A DNA stretch of 64,000 nucleotides from Rugamonas rubra (lineage in GTDB: Bacteria > Pseudomonadota > Gammaproteobacteria > Burkholderiales > Burkholderiaceae_D), in the NCBI RefSeq assembly GCF_900114705.1, contig NZ_FOTW01000025.1:1-64000 (forward strand). The letters run 5' to 3'. The translations under genes and the position numbers were made by a program. Every line of letters begins with the position of its first letter. Positions within the stretch are counted from its first letter, which is position 1. Positions 16,937 through 23,679 of the stretch are shown one piece after another. Below the pieces are notes generated by a model, which saw only the letters and a list, made by a program, of their open reading frames with translations, searched no databases and was not told the origin of the DNA.

Positions 16937-17278
16937 ATGGTTGCGATAAAGAATGGAGAGCCTGATGGCATGATCACAGCGCCCATCGTGCCGACAACGG
17001 CTGAGCTCCGCGCGCGTATTTTGCTTGCGCTCAACGACGAGAGGTTCAGCAGCCGTACCATCACAGGCATTGCCGCTGCAGCAAACGTCGAACCGCGCCT
17101 CGTCATTGACGCGCTAAAGACTGACCCGCAGCTAGTATCTGCCGTGAAGATCGCCCCGGTTAGAGCCAACGATGGTCGCGCGTTGCTGACGACGAAAGAG
17201 CGCTTTGTCAGCGAGGCGAGTTTTAAGGAAAAGTTCATCGATTTCTTCTCCTCGAATAGGGTAGCGATTGACAACTAG
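16937..17278 (+). CDS. Hypothetical small protein with possible winged-helix fold (first gene of a two-gene unit)
   Basis: 113 residues. The segment TTAELRARILLALNDERFSSRTITGIAAAANVEPRLVIDALKTDPQLVSAV reads like a helix-turn-helix / winged helix (an AANVEPRLVIDALK recognition helix), and the C-terminal third is charged (TTKERFVSEASFKEKFIDFFSS). No signal peptide. A strong GAGGAGGG ribosome site precedes the ATG, with a TTGCAT-N16-TACACT promoter further up. Not recognised as a named family. It overlaps the next gene, a small membrane protein, by 11 bp, so the two are probably translated together and work together. Codon use is less GC-biased than that of its neighbours. Confidence 0.65.
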   Translation: MVAIKNGEPDGMITAPIVPTTAELRARILLALNDERFSSRTITGIAAAANVEPRLVIDALKTDPQLVSAVKIAPVRANDGRALLTTKERFVSEASFKEKFIDFFSSNRVAIDN

Positions 17279-17624
17279 TGCCGAACGAATTGCCTTGCTG
17301 AGCGACAACGTTGATCTATTGTGTATCGCTGTTGTCGGAGGCTTTGTATTGTTCGGTTTTCATGTCGCGTCGCATTTCAACCGCGCTCCGCAGGATAAGC
17401 TTCCTTGGCTGAAGTATGCTGCGGCTTTCGCTTTCCTACTGCTGGCATTGCCCGGCCTCGCATTCGTGATGGCGAGTGTCTATATTCTCAATGGCGATAA
17501 GATGAGTGCCATTCTTGCGTTCCAGGTCGGAGTCAGTTCACCTGCCCTGTTGCAAGGCCTGATTATCAAAACGGCCACGCGCTTGGGTGCCTCGGCCCAG
17601 CAGCCGGTTAGTCCCAACCAGTAA
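17268..17624 (+). CDS. Hypothetical small membrane protein (second gene of the unit)
   Basis: 118 residues from a TTG start at 17268 that overlaps the preceding gene by 11 bp. Three hydrophobic segments are visible: LLCIAVVGGFVLFGFHVASHF, LKYAAAFAFLLLALPGLAFVMASVYIL and AILAFQVGVSSPALLQGLII. The GVSSPALLQGL motif resembles the last transmembrane stretch of many small bacterial membrane proteins, but no family is recognised. Coupling to a putative DNA- or nucleic-acid-binding partner suggests a membrane-linked sensor or effector; this is speculation from layout only. The tail is short and polar (SAQQPVSPNQ). Confidence 0.6.
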   Translation: MTTSAERIALLSDNVDLLCIAVVGGFVLFGFHVASHFNRAPQDKLPWLKYAAAFAFLLLALPGLAFVMASVYILNGDKMSAILAFQVGVSSPALLQGLIIKTATRLGASAQQPVSPNQ

Positions 17625-17665
17625 AGCATGTCGGCAACATAATCCGAAAACTTGCTTTGACCGCG

Positions 17666-18511
17666 TCAATCAGGCACATGGATGCGCGCCTTGATGTGTT
17701 TGAGGTTGGCGACGATGGTGAAGGTCATGATGACCAGCAGCGACCAGGAGCTCCACTTGCTCACGTGGACGGCCGACCAGGCGCCCAGCTGGTTGGGGTA
17801 GCGCCACACGCCCCAGAAGGTGCTGATGTTCTCGGCCAGCCAGATGAAGAAGCCGATCAGTACAAAGGCCAGCGGCAGCGGCATGACGCGGTCGCGGTCG
17901 AGCGGGCGGAAGATCACGCTGGTGCGGGCGTACAGACCCAGCGCGCAGGCGGCCAGATACCAGCGGTAGTCGCCGATGTAGTGGTGGCTGAAGAAGTTGG
18001 CGTAGATCAGCACGGCGATTGAGATCGCCATCCAGTACGGCGGATGGTGGCGGATGCGCAGGTCCTGCAGGCGCCAGGCCTGGATGATGTAGCTGCCGAC
18101 GGCGGCGTACATGAAGCCGGAAAACAGTGGCACACCCATCACCTTGCTGTAGGCGAAGTCCGGGTAGCTCCACGACTGGATGCCGGACGACACCTTGAAC
18201 ACCTCCAGCGCGAAGCCGACCAAGTGGAACAGGCTGACGGCCTTCAGCTCGTCCCAGGTCTCCAGCCCGGCCCAGACCATCCACAGCTGGATGCCGACGG
18301 CGGCGATCAGCAGGGCGTCGTAGCGCGGCAGGCCGAACAGGCCGGTGCGCGGCAGCAGGATCACGGCGCCGAAGAACAGGCCGACGAACAGGCAGGCGCG
18401 GGCCTGCTTGACGCCGAAATATAGGAATTCTGTGATGAAACGTTGCCATCCGCTCAGTTGCGGATAGGGGGTGTTGCGCAGCAAATGCTGGTCCAGGGCT
18501 GGCAGGAACAT
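17666..18511 (-). CDS. DUF817 family integral membrane protein
   Basis: 281 residues, nearly all membrane-embedded, with about eight hydrophobic segments. The DUF817 landmarks are the LYFGVKQARACLFVGLFF opening, FKVSSGIQSWSYPDFAYSKV in the middle, NFFSHHYIGDYRWYL and WGVWRYPNQLGAWSAVHVSKWSSWSLLVIMTF near the end. ATG at 18511 gives the family's usual length; the frame is open further upstream but the sequence there is not protein-like. No ribosome site is obvious. Function unknown. Confidence 0.85.
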   Translation of the reverse strand: MFLPALDQHLLRNTPYPQLSGWQRFITEFLYFGVKQARACLFVGLFFGAVILLPRTGLFGLPRYDALLIAAVGIQLWMVWAGLETWDELKAVSLFHLVGFALEVFKVSSGIQSWSYPDFAYSKVMGVPLFSGFMYAAVGSYIIQAWRLQDLRIRHHPPYWMAISIAVLIYANFFSHHYIGDYRWYLAACALGLYARTSVIFRPLDRDRVMPLPLAFVLIGFFIWLAENISTFWGVWRYPNQLGAWSAVHVSKWSSWSLLVIMTFTIVANLKHIKARIHVPD

Positions 18512-18633
18512 GAATGGGGGCGGGACTGGGGCCGGCGCGCAGCCAGTGTGCGGACGGCCAGGGTGAGGAGTCGATATCGAAACGGGTATTAAACATACCT
18601 TTTCGATATCGGTAATGGTATTGCTGTCCTGGC

Positions 18634-18954
18634 CTAGTGGACCTTGGGCTTTTCTTCCTGCACCAGGATGAAGGGATGGACCACCGCCGCCCATAGCGTG
18701 GCGTCGGCGGCCAGCCAGGCTTCGGCCTGCTGGTCGGTGACCTTGCCGAGCAGGCCGGCGGTCATCCACTGGCTGATGTTGGCCTTGTCGTCGTGCGAGA
18801 TGCGCACGGCGACGTCGACCAGGTCGAGGCTGTTGGCGACCCACACCACGCTGCCGGAGGCGAAGTGCTTGAGCAGCTCGGTCCAGGGCAGGCGCGCCGT
18901 TTCGCTGTTGATCTTGAGGCGGAGGTCGGTGTCGTTTTCTGGCTTGGTCTGCAT
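18634..18954 (-). CDS. DUF2288 family protein
   Basis: 106 residues matching the DUF2288 pattern along its length: KINSETARLPWTELLKHFASGSVVWV, LDLVDVAVRISHDD, ISQWMTAGLLGKVTDQQAEAW and ATLWAAVVHPFILVQ. Small, soluble, cytoplasmic, no known function. ATG at 18954 is the family start. It lies downstream of the RES/Xre pair on the same strand, separated by 48 bp from the toxin stop, so cotranscription is possible but its role need not be linked. Confidence 0.88.
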   Translation of the reverse strand: MQTKPENDTDLRLKINSETARLPWTELLKHFASGSVVWVANSLDLVDVAVRISHDDKANISQWMTAGLLGKVTDQQAEAWLAADATLWAAVVHPFILVQEEKPKVH

Positions 18955-19002
18955 AAATGGATCGAAAAATGGTCAAAAAAGTGCCGGCTGCGGCGGGCGC
19001 GC

Positions 19003-19692
19003 TCAGACGATGTCGACGCGCGGCGTCGGCGAACCCGCCCATGTTAACCGATACACCTTGTCTTTGCGAACATTGCCCACCAGCGCGGGGCGGAAGCAGG
19101 CCAGGTTGGTGCCGCCGGGCCGGCGCACGCTGGGGAACACCACGCCCATCGAGCCGCCGTCGAGCAGCAGGCCGGCCAGCTGCTGCGAGCCGACGTAGCT
19201 GGCCGGGTCCAGGCAGTGCTGGAAGCGGGCCTGGCCGCGCAGGTCGTGGAAGCTGGCGCTGAAGTCGGCCAGCATCAGCTGGTAGGGCACGCTGTCGTCG
19301 AAGCGGTCGATTTCGGCGTATTCGACGGTCTTGTGGAAGATCACCTCGGCCAGCGCGGTGTCGGCGTCGAAGGCGCAGTACCAGGCGCCCCGTTCGCCGT
19401 CGTTGAAGCGGCTGCCCTCGGGGCGGGCGTAGGTGAAGGCGGCGTTGATGATGCGGAAGTTGGGCAGGCCGAACACCAGCTCGTCGACGCCGATGCCGGC
19501 ACTGCCGCCGTACTGGGCGCGCAGGCGCTCGTTGGTGGCGTTGTCCAGGTCGAACAGGTCGCGCAGGTGGGCCTCGTCCTCGGCCAGCGGGGCCAGCACC
19601 GAGTCGGCGACGTCGGCGAAGCGCGACGGCAACAGGCGGCAGGTGTCGATCTGGCGCAGCAGGGTCAGCGGCGGAATCGGGCTGAGCGGCAA
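19003..19692 (-). CDS. RES-domain toxin (NAD+ phosphorylase / ADP-ribosyl-type)
   Basis: 229 residues. The RES domain is visible in the second half: TYARPEGSRFNDGERGAWYCAFDADTALAEVIFHK contains the conserved Arg and Glu, and SYVGSQQLAGLL supplies the Ser. RES toxins degrade NAD+ or modify targets using it, halting growth. The start is TTG (19692), one base after the antitoxin stop, so the toxin is likely translated by coupling and at reduced strength. The gene order, antitoxin first, and the short gap are standard for the Xre-RES (MbcTA-like) type II toxin-antitoxin class. Length is at the long end of the family, with an N-terminal ~60-residue helical extension. Confidence 0.88.
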   Translation of the reverse strand: MPLSPIPPLTLLRQIDTCRLLPSRFADVADSVLAPLAEDEAHLRDLFDLDNATNERLRAQYGGSAGIGVDELVFGLPNFRIINAAFTYARPEGSRFNDGERGAWYCAFDADTALAEVIFHKTVEYAEIDRFDDSVPYQLMLADFSASFHDLRGQARFQHCLDPASYVGSQQLAGLLLDGGSMGVVFPSVRRPGGTNLACFRPALVGNVRKDKVYRLTWAGSPTPRVDIV

Positions 19693-19693
19693 G

Positions 19694-20131
19694 TCAGAGT
19701 CCTCCGCGGCGGGCGTCGAGCAGCTTGCGCACGGTCTGCATGGCCAGCAGGCCGCCGGCCAGCATGTTGGCCAGCGGCGTGCGGCCGGCGAAGATCACGT
19801 TCTTGTTGGGCAGGTTGATCCACTCGTCGGCCAGCTGGTCGCCGTACAGGATGTGCAGCGCCTTGTAGATGCCGAGCAGGTAGGAGATGCGGGTGATGCG
19901 GTCGACCTCAAGCACGCGGTCGGGGTTCTTTTTCCACTCGTAGAAGGCGCTGCTGGACAGGCCGCCGAGCAGCTCGCGGGCGTCGTCGTCGCGCAGCTTC
20001 CAGGCCGCCGCCAGCTTGAAAAAGCCGATCAGCGCGGACTTCGACAGGCGCTCGCGCTCGGCCTTGGCGTTCAGGTCCACCAGCACGGTTGGCTCGAAGC
20101 GACTTTTGGGATAGGCGTAGGCAAGGTTCAT
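19694..20131 (-). CDS. Xre/MbcA/ParS-family antitoxin
   Basis: 145 residues. A helical DNA-binding N-terminal part (SKSALIGFFKLAAAWKLRDDDARELLGGLSSSAFYEWKKNP) is followed by the toxin-binding region RITRISYLLGIYKALHILYGDQLADEWINLPNKNVIFAGRTPLANMLAG, with the conserved LP..N..F.G.TPL block of MbcA/ParS antitoxins. It neutralises the RES toxin encoded immediately downstream and probably represses the pair's promoter. The ATG at 20131 lies 23 bp from the end of the histidine kinase gene on the same strand, where AATAGTTATACTCC provides an AT-rich promoter-like stretch. Confidence 0.88.
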   Translation of the reverse strand: MNLAYAYPKSRFEPTVLVDLNAKAERERLSKSALIGFFKLAAAWKLRDDDARELLGGLSSSAFYEWKKNPDRVLEVDRITRISYLLGIYKALHILYGDQLADEWINLPNKNVIFAGRTPLANMLAGGLLAMQTVRKLLDARRGGL

Positions 20132-20154
20132 GGTTCCCTCCGTTTATGGAATAG

Positions 20155-21570
20155 TTATACTCCTTTTCGGGATGGAAGGCAAACGTCCGCGGTGGTGTTG
20201 GCGTCGGCGGCGGCCGGGAAGCGCACCTCGACCCCTAGGCCGGCGCCGTCCAGGCCCGCGCCCAGTTGCACGCTGGCGCCGTGGGCCTCGGCGATGCGCT
20301 CGACGATGGACAGGCCCAGGCCGCTGCCGGGCTGCTTGGCGTCGGCCAGGCGGAAGAAGCGCTCGAAGACGCGTTCGCGCATGGCAGGGGCGATGCCGGG
20401 GCCGTTGTCGGCGACGCGCAGGCAGACTTGGCTGCCGTCGCGGCCGCAGGACAGCCGCACCGTGCCGCCGGCCGGCGTGTAGCGCAGTGCGTTGTCGACC
20501 AGGTTGCGGGCCAGGATCTGCACGCCGGCCTGGCTGATGCGGCAAGGCGCCGCTTGCAGCTCGGTTTGAAGGGTGATCCGGCGCCGCTCGGCTTCCGCTT
20601 GCCAGGCCGGCAGCTGGCCGGCCAGCACGGCGGCCAGGTCGTGCTCGGCCAGGTCGTCGGCCGGGCGGTACTGCGGGTCGAGGCGCGACAATGTCAACAG
20701 CTGGTCGACCAGGCGGCCGGCGCGGTCGACGCTGACGCCGAGGCCGCCGATGAACTCGTCGCGCTCGGCCTCGCTGCGGGCGCGCTGGATCACCTGCAGG
20801 TTGGTCTTGATGGCCGCCAGCGGCGTGCGCAGCTCGTGCGCGGCGTCGGCGGTGAAGCGCTGCTCGTGTTCCATGGTGCGGCGCACCCGCTCGAACAGGC
20901 GGTTGATGGCCAGCAGCAGCGGATGCACCTCGTCGGGCGCGCCGGCCAGGCCGACCTCGGCCAGGTCGTTGGGCGTGCGGCGCGACACCTCGTCGGCCAG
21001 GCGGCGCAGCGCGCGGAAGGCGCGGTTGACGCTCCAGCGTATCGTCAGCGTGGCCAGCACCGCCAGCAGCAGGGCGAAGCCGAGCAGCTTGTAGGCGAAG
21101 CGGCTGCTGATGTCCTTGCGGTGGCGCAGCGGCTCGGCCAGCTGGATCTGCAGGCGGTGGCTGTCGTTCCAGCTGGTGTAGACGCGCCAGCGCGCGCCGT
21201 CGACGTTGGCCCAGCCGAAGCCGGTGGCGGCGGGCGGGGCGAAGGCGGCGTCGGGCGCGCCGACGTTCTTGTACAGCAGGCGCGGCTCGGCGCTCCAGAT
21301 CTGGAACAGTAGGTATTGGCGGTGGTTGCGGTTGTCCGGCACGGCCATCGCCAGCGGCGTGCCGGCGGCGTGCTCCTGCACCTCGTGGTCGGCCAGCGAC
21401 AGCAGCAGGTGGGCCGTCTCGGCCAGCGACTGGTCGAACAGCTCCTGGCTTTCGCGGTCTGCCTCGAGGTAGACGATGAGGGCGCTCAAGCCCCACAGCG
21501 CCAGGGTCAGGCCGAGCAGCCAGGCCAGCAGGGTGCGGCGCAGCGACCAGGGCGCGGCGCGGGCGCTCAT
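20155..21570 (-). CDS. Two-component sensor histidine kinase (QseC/TctE-like)
   Basis: 471 residues. Transmembrane segments at about 10-32 and 165-185 enclose a ~130-residue periplasmic sensor. HAMP-like linker, then HisKA with the H-box FTADAAHELRTPLAA (about residue 243), and HATPase with N-box NLVDNALRYTP, G1 DNGPGIAP and G2 GSGLGLSIV. Its start overlaps the response regulator stop by 4 bp (ATGA), so they form one operon. The pair is divergent from a heavy-metal RND efflux operon, which suggests metal or envelope sensing; the signal itself is not visible in the sequence. Confidence 0.92.
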   Translation of the reverse strand: MSARAAPWSLRRTLLAWLLGLTLALWGLSALIVYLEADRESQELFDQSLAETAHLLLSLADHEVQEHAAGTPLAMAVPDNRNHRQYLLFQIWSAEPRLLYKNVGAPDAAFAPPAATGFGWANVDGARWRVYTSWNDSHRLQIQLAEPLRHRKDISSRFAYKLLGFALLLAVLATLTIRWSVNRAFRALRRLADEVSRRTPNDLAEVGLAGAPDEVHPLLLAINRLFERVRRTMEHEQRFTADAAHELRTPLAAIKTNLQVIQRARSEAERDEFIGGLGVSVDRAGRLVDQLLTLSRLDPQYRPADDLAEHDLAAVLAGQLPAWQAEAERRRITLQTELQAAPCRISQAGVQILARNLVDNALRYTPAGGTVRLSCGRDGSQVCLRVADNGPGIAPAMRERVFERFFRLADAKQPGSGLGLSIVERIAEAHGASVQLGAGLDGAGLGVEVRFPAAADANTTADVCLPSRKGV

Positions 21571-22250
21571 GCGGCGCTGGCGGCGCCGGCGGCCGGCTTG
21601 TCGATGCTGTAGCCGACCGCGTGGACGGTGCGGATCAGCGCCTTGCCCAGCTTGCGGCGCAGGTGGTGGATATGCACCTGGACGGCGTTGCTCTCGACCT
21701 CCTCGCCCCAGCCGTACAGGCTTTCCTCCAGCTGCTCGCGGCTGAGCACGCGGCCGCGCTGCTCGATCAGCATCAGCAGGATGCTGAACTCCTTGCTGGT
21801 CAGCGGCACTGGTTGGCCGGCCTGTTGCACCTGGCGGTCGGCCACGTCGATGACGATGTCGCCGTGCACCAGCTGCTCGCGCAGGCGGCCGGCGGCGCGG
21901 CGGCAGGCGCTGCGCACGCGCGCGGCCAGCTCGTCGAGGTCGAAGGGCTTGATGATGAAGTCGTCGGCGCCGCCGTCGAGGCCGGCGATGCGGTCGGGGA
22001 TCTGGTCGCGCGCGGTGACGATCAGGATGGCGCCGTCGTAGCCGTTGCGGCGCAGCTGGTCCAAGGCCTGCATGCCGTCCTGGCCGGGCAGGCCCAGGTC
22101 GAGCAGCACGCAGGCGTAGCGGTGCAGGCGCACCGCCGTGTGCGCGCTTTCGGCCGACTGCACCCAGTCGACCGCGTAGCCGGCCTGCTCCAGGCCGATC
22201 TGGGTGGCCCGTCCCAGTTGGGGATCGTCCTCGGTCAGCAGTATGCGCAC
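21567..22250 (-). CDS. OmpR/PhoB-family response regulator (QseB/PmrA-like)
   Basis: 227 residues: receiver domain with acidic pocket EDD (residues 7-9), phospho-acceptor Asp in VLLDLGLPG (about 51), Thr in IVTARD and Lys in IIKPFD. A C-terminal winged helix follows with LTSKEFSILLMLIEQRGRVLSREQL and VQVHIHHLRRKLG. First gene of the operon with the kinase. The sequence resembles QseB/PmrA regulators, which bind TTAA repeats, and a TTAAGAACTTCTTAA palindrome lies 49 bp upstream of its start, shared with the efflux operon on the other strand. Confidence 0.93.
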   Translation of the reverse strand: MRILLTEDDPQLGRATQIGLEQAGYAVDWVQSAESAHTAVRLHRYACVLLDLGLPGQDGMQALDQLRRNGYDGAILIVTARDQIPDRIAGLDGGADDFIIKPFDLDELAARVRSACRRAAGRLREQLVHGDIVIDVADRQVQQAGQPVPLTSKEFSILLMLIEQRGRVLSREQLEESLYGWGEEVESNAVQVHIHHLRRKLGKALIRTVHAVGYSIDKPAAGAASAA

Positions 22251-22298
22251 GTCCGGCTCCTTGGCGGTTTGATTGGATAGTATGGTAGGCGGCAGTTG

Positions 22299-22313
22299 TT
22301 AAGAACTTCTTAA
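22299..22313. promoter_or_regulatory. PmrA/QseB-like operator between the two-component system and the efflux operon
   Basis: TTAAGAACTTCTTAA is a perfect palindrome that also fits the (C/T)TTAA-N5-(C/T)TTAA direct-repeat layout of PmrA/QseB boxes. It is placed nearly midway between the divergent starts at 22250 (-) and 22366 (+), ideal for joint autoregulation and activation. Confidence 0.55.
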
Positions 22314-22365
22314 TGTCTTGATTCCACCATCGGCGCCATTGACCACTCTTGCAAAGCGCCGCGCC

Positions 22366-23679
22366 ATGTCGCCATCCAATCCGTATCTTAACCGCTGCCC
22401 CAGCGCTTGCCTTAGCCGGCGCCGTTTGCACCGCGTGCCCCTGCTTCTGCTGTTGGCAGGTTTGTTGACGACGGCGGCGGCCGCGCCGGCCACGCCGGAG
22501 CAGTTGCGCGTCAATCCCGCGCAGATCGCCAGGGCCGGCATCGCCACCACGCCGGCGCTGGCCGCGTTGCCGGCCGCCGGCGTCGAGGCGGCCGGCAACG
22601 ACCAGTACCTGGCCGGCACCGTGGTGGCGCCGGGCACCGCACTGGCGCTGGCCAGCAGCGCGCTGGGCGGCGTGGTGCAGCAGGTGCACGTGGCCAGCCT
22701 GCAGCGGGTGGCCGCCGGCGCGCCACTGCTGACCCTGTTCAGCCAGCCGTGGCTGGAGCTGCAGCGTGAGTATCTACAACTGGCGGCCCAGGCCCGCCTG
22801 GCCGGCGCCAAGCTGGCGCGCGACGAGGCGCTGTTCGGCGACGGCATCATCGCCGCCGCGCGCTTGGAGGAGAGCCGCAGCGCCGCCCAGTTGGCCGGTT
22901 TGGCGGCGGACGAGCGGCGCCAGGCGCTGCGCGCCGCCGGTTTGGACCCTGCGGCAATCGGCGCGCTAAGGGCCGGCCGACCGCTGTCGCCTGTGCTGAC
23001 CGTGCGGGCGCAATACGCCGGGACGGTGCTGGAGCTGCCGGTCAGCCCCGGCCAGCGGATCGAGGCGGGCGCCGAGCTGGCACGCATCGGCCGCGACGGC
23101 CCGCTGTGGGTCGAGCTGCAGGCCTCGCGCCAACAACTGGCGCTGATCCGTGTCGGCGACCTGTTGCAGGCCAAGGGCTGCGGCAAGCTGCGGGTGATCG
23201 CCATTTCGCCGGTGGTCAACGGCGCCAACCAGAGCGCGCTGGTGCGGGCCGAGCAGACCGAACGCGACGCCTGCCTGAAGATCAACGCCTATGTCGAGGC
23301 GCGCTTGCTGCGCGGCGCGGCCGCCGCCGCATCCAGCGTCGCCGCGTCCGGCAGTAGTGGCGCCACCGGCGTTGCTGGCGCGTCAGGCGTAGCTGGCACG
23401 GCTGCGCAGGCCGGCGCCGTGGCGCTGCCGGCGGCAGCGGTGGTGCGGCGCGGCGCGGAGACCTTCGTCTTCGTCAAGCGCGGCGCGGGCTTCGCCGTGG
23501 TGCCGGTGCGCGCCGCAGCGGCCGGCGCCGACATGGTCTGGACGCAGGGCGCGCTGACGGCGGGCGAGCCGGTGGCGGTGCGCGGCATCGTCGCCCTGAA
23601 GGGTATTTGGGCCGGATTGGGTGCCGAGGCCGGCGCCGAGCCCGCCGCCAAGACTGCCGCGCCGACGGGAGGCAAGTGA
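22366..23679 (+). CDS. RND efflux periplasmic adaptor subunit (CusB/CzcB-type)
   Basis: 437 residues. The N-terminal hydrophobic signal (RVPLLLLLAGLLTTAAAAP) directs export. Membrane-fusion landmarks follow: a barrel-sandwich half, SSALGGVVQQVHVASLQRVAAGAPLLTLFS, an alpha-hairpin from WLELQREYLQLAAQARLAGAKL to DERRQALRAAGL, and VLTVRAQYAGTVLELPVSPGQRI. A low-complexity Ala/Ser/Gly linker (AASSVAASGSSGATGVAGASG) is inserted before the last beta domain, unusual in length. ATG 22366 is the most likely start; TTG 22318 is in frame but overlaps regulatory sequence. It joins the inner-membrane pump (next gene, 1-bp overlap) to the outer-membrane channel. Confidence 0.87.
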   Translation: MSPSNPYLNRCPSACLSRRRLHRVPLLLLLAGLLTTAAAAPATPEQLRVNPAQIARAGIATTPALAALPAAGVEAAGNDQYLAGTVVAPGTALALASSALGGVVQQVHVASLQRVAAGAPLLTLFSQPWLELQREYLQLAAQARLAGAKLARDEALFGDGIIAAARLEESRSAAQLAGLAADERRQALRAAGLDPAAIGALRAGRPLSPVLTVRAQYAGTVLELPVSPGQRIEAGAELARIGRDGPLWVELQASRQQLALIRVGDLLQAKGCGKLRVIAISPVVNGANQSALVRAEQTERDACLKINAYVEARLLRGAAAAASSVAASGSSGATGVAGASGVAGTAAQAGAVALPAAAVVRRGAETFVFVKRGAGFAVVPVRAAAAGADMVWTQGALTAGEPVAVRGIVALKGIWAGLGAEAGAEPAAKTAAPTGGK

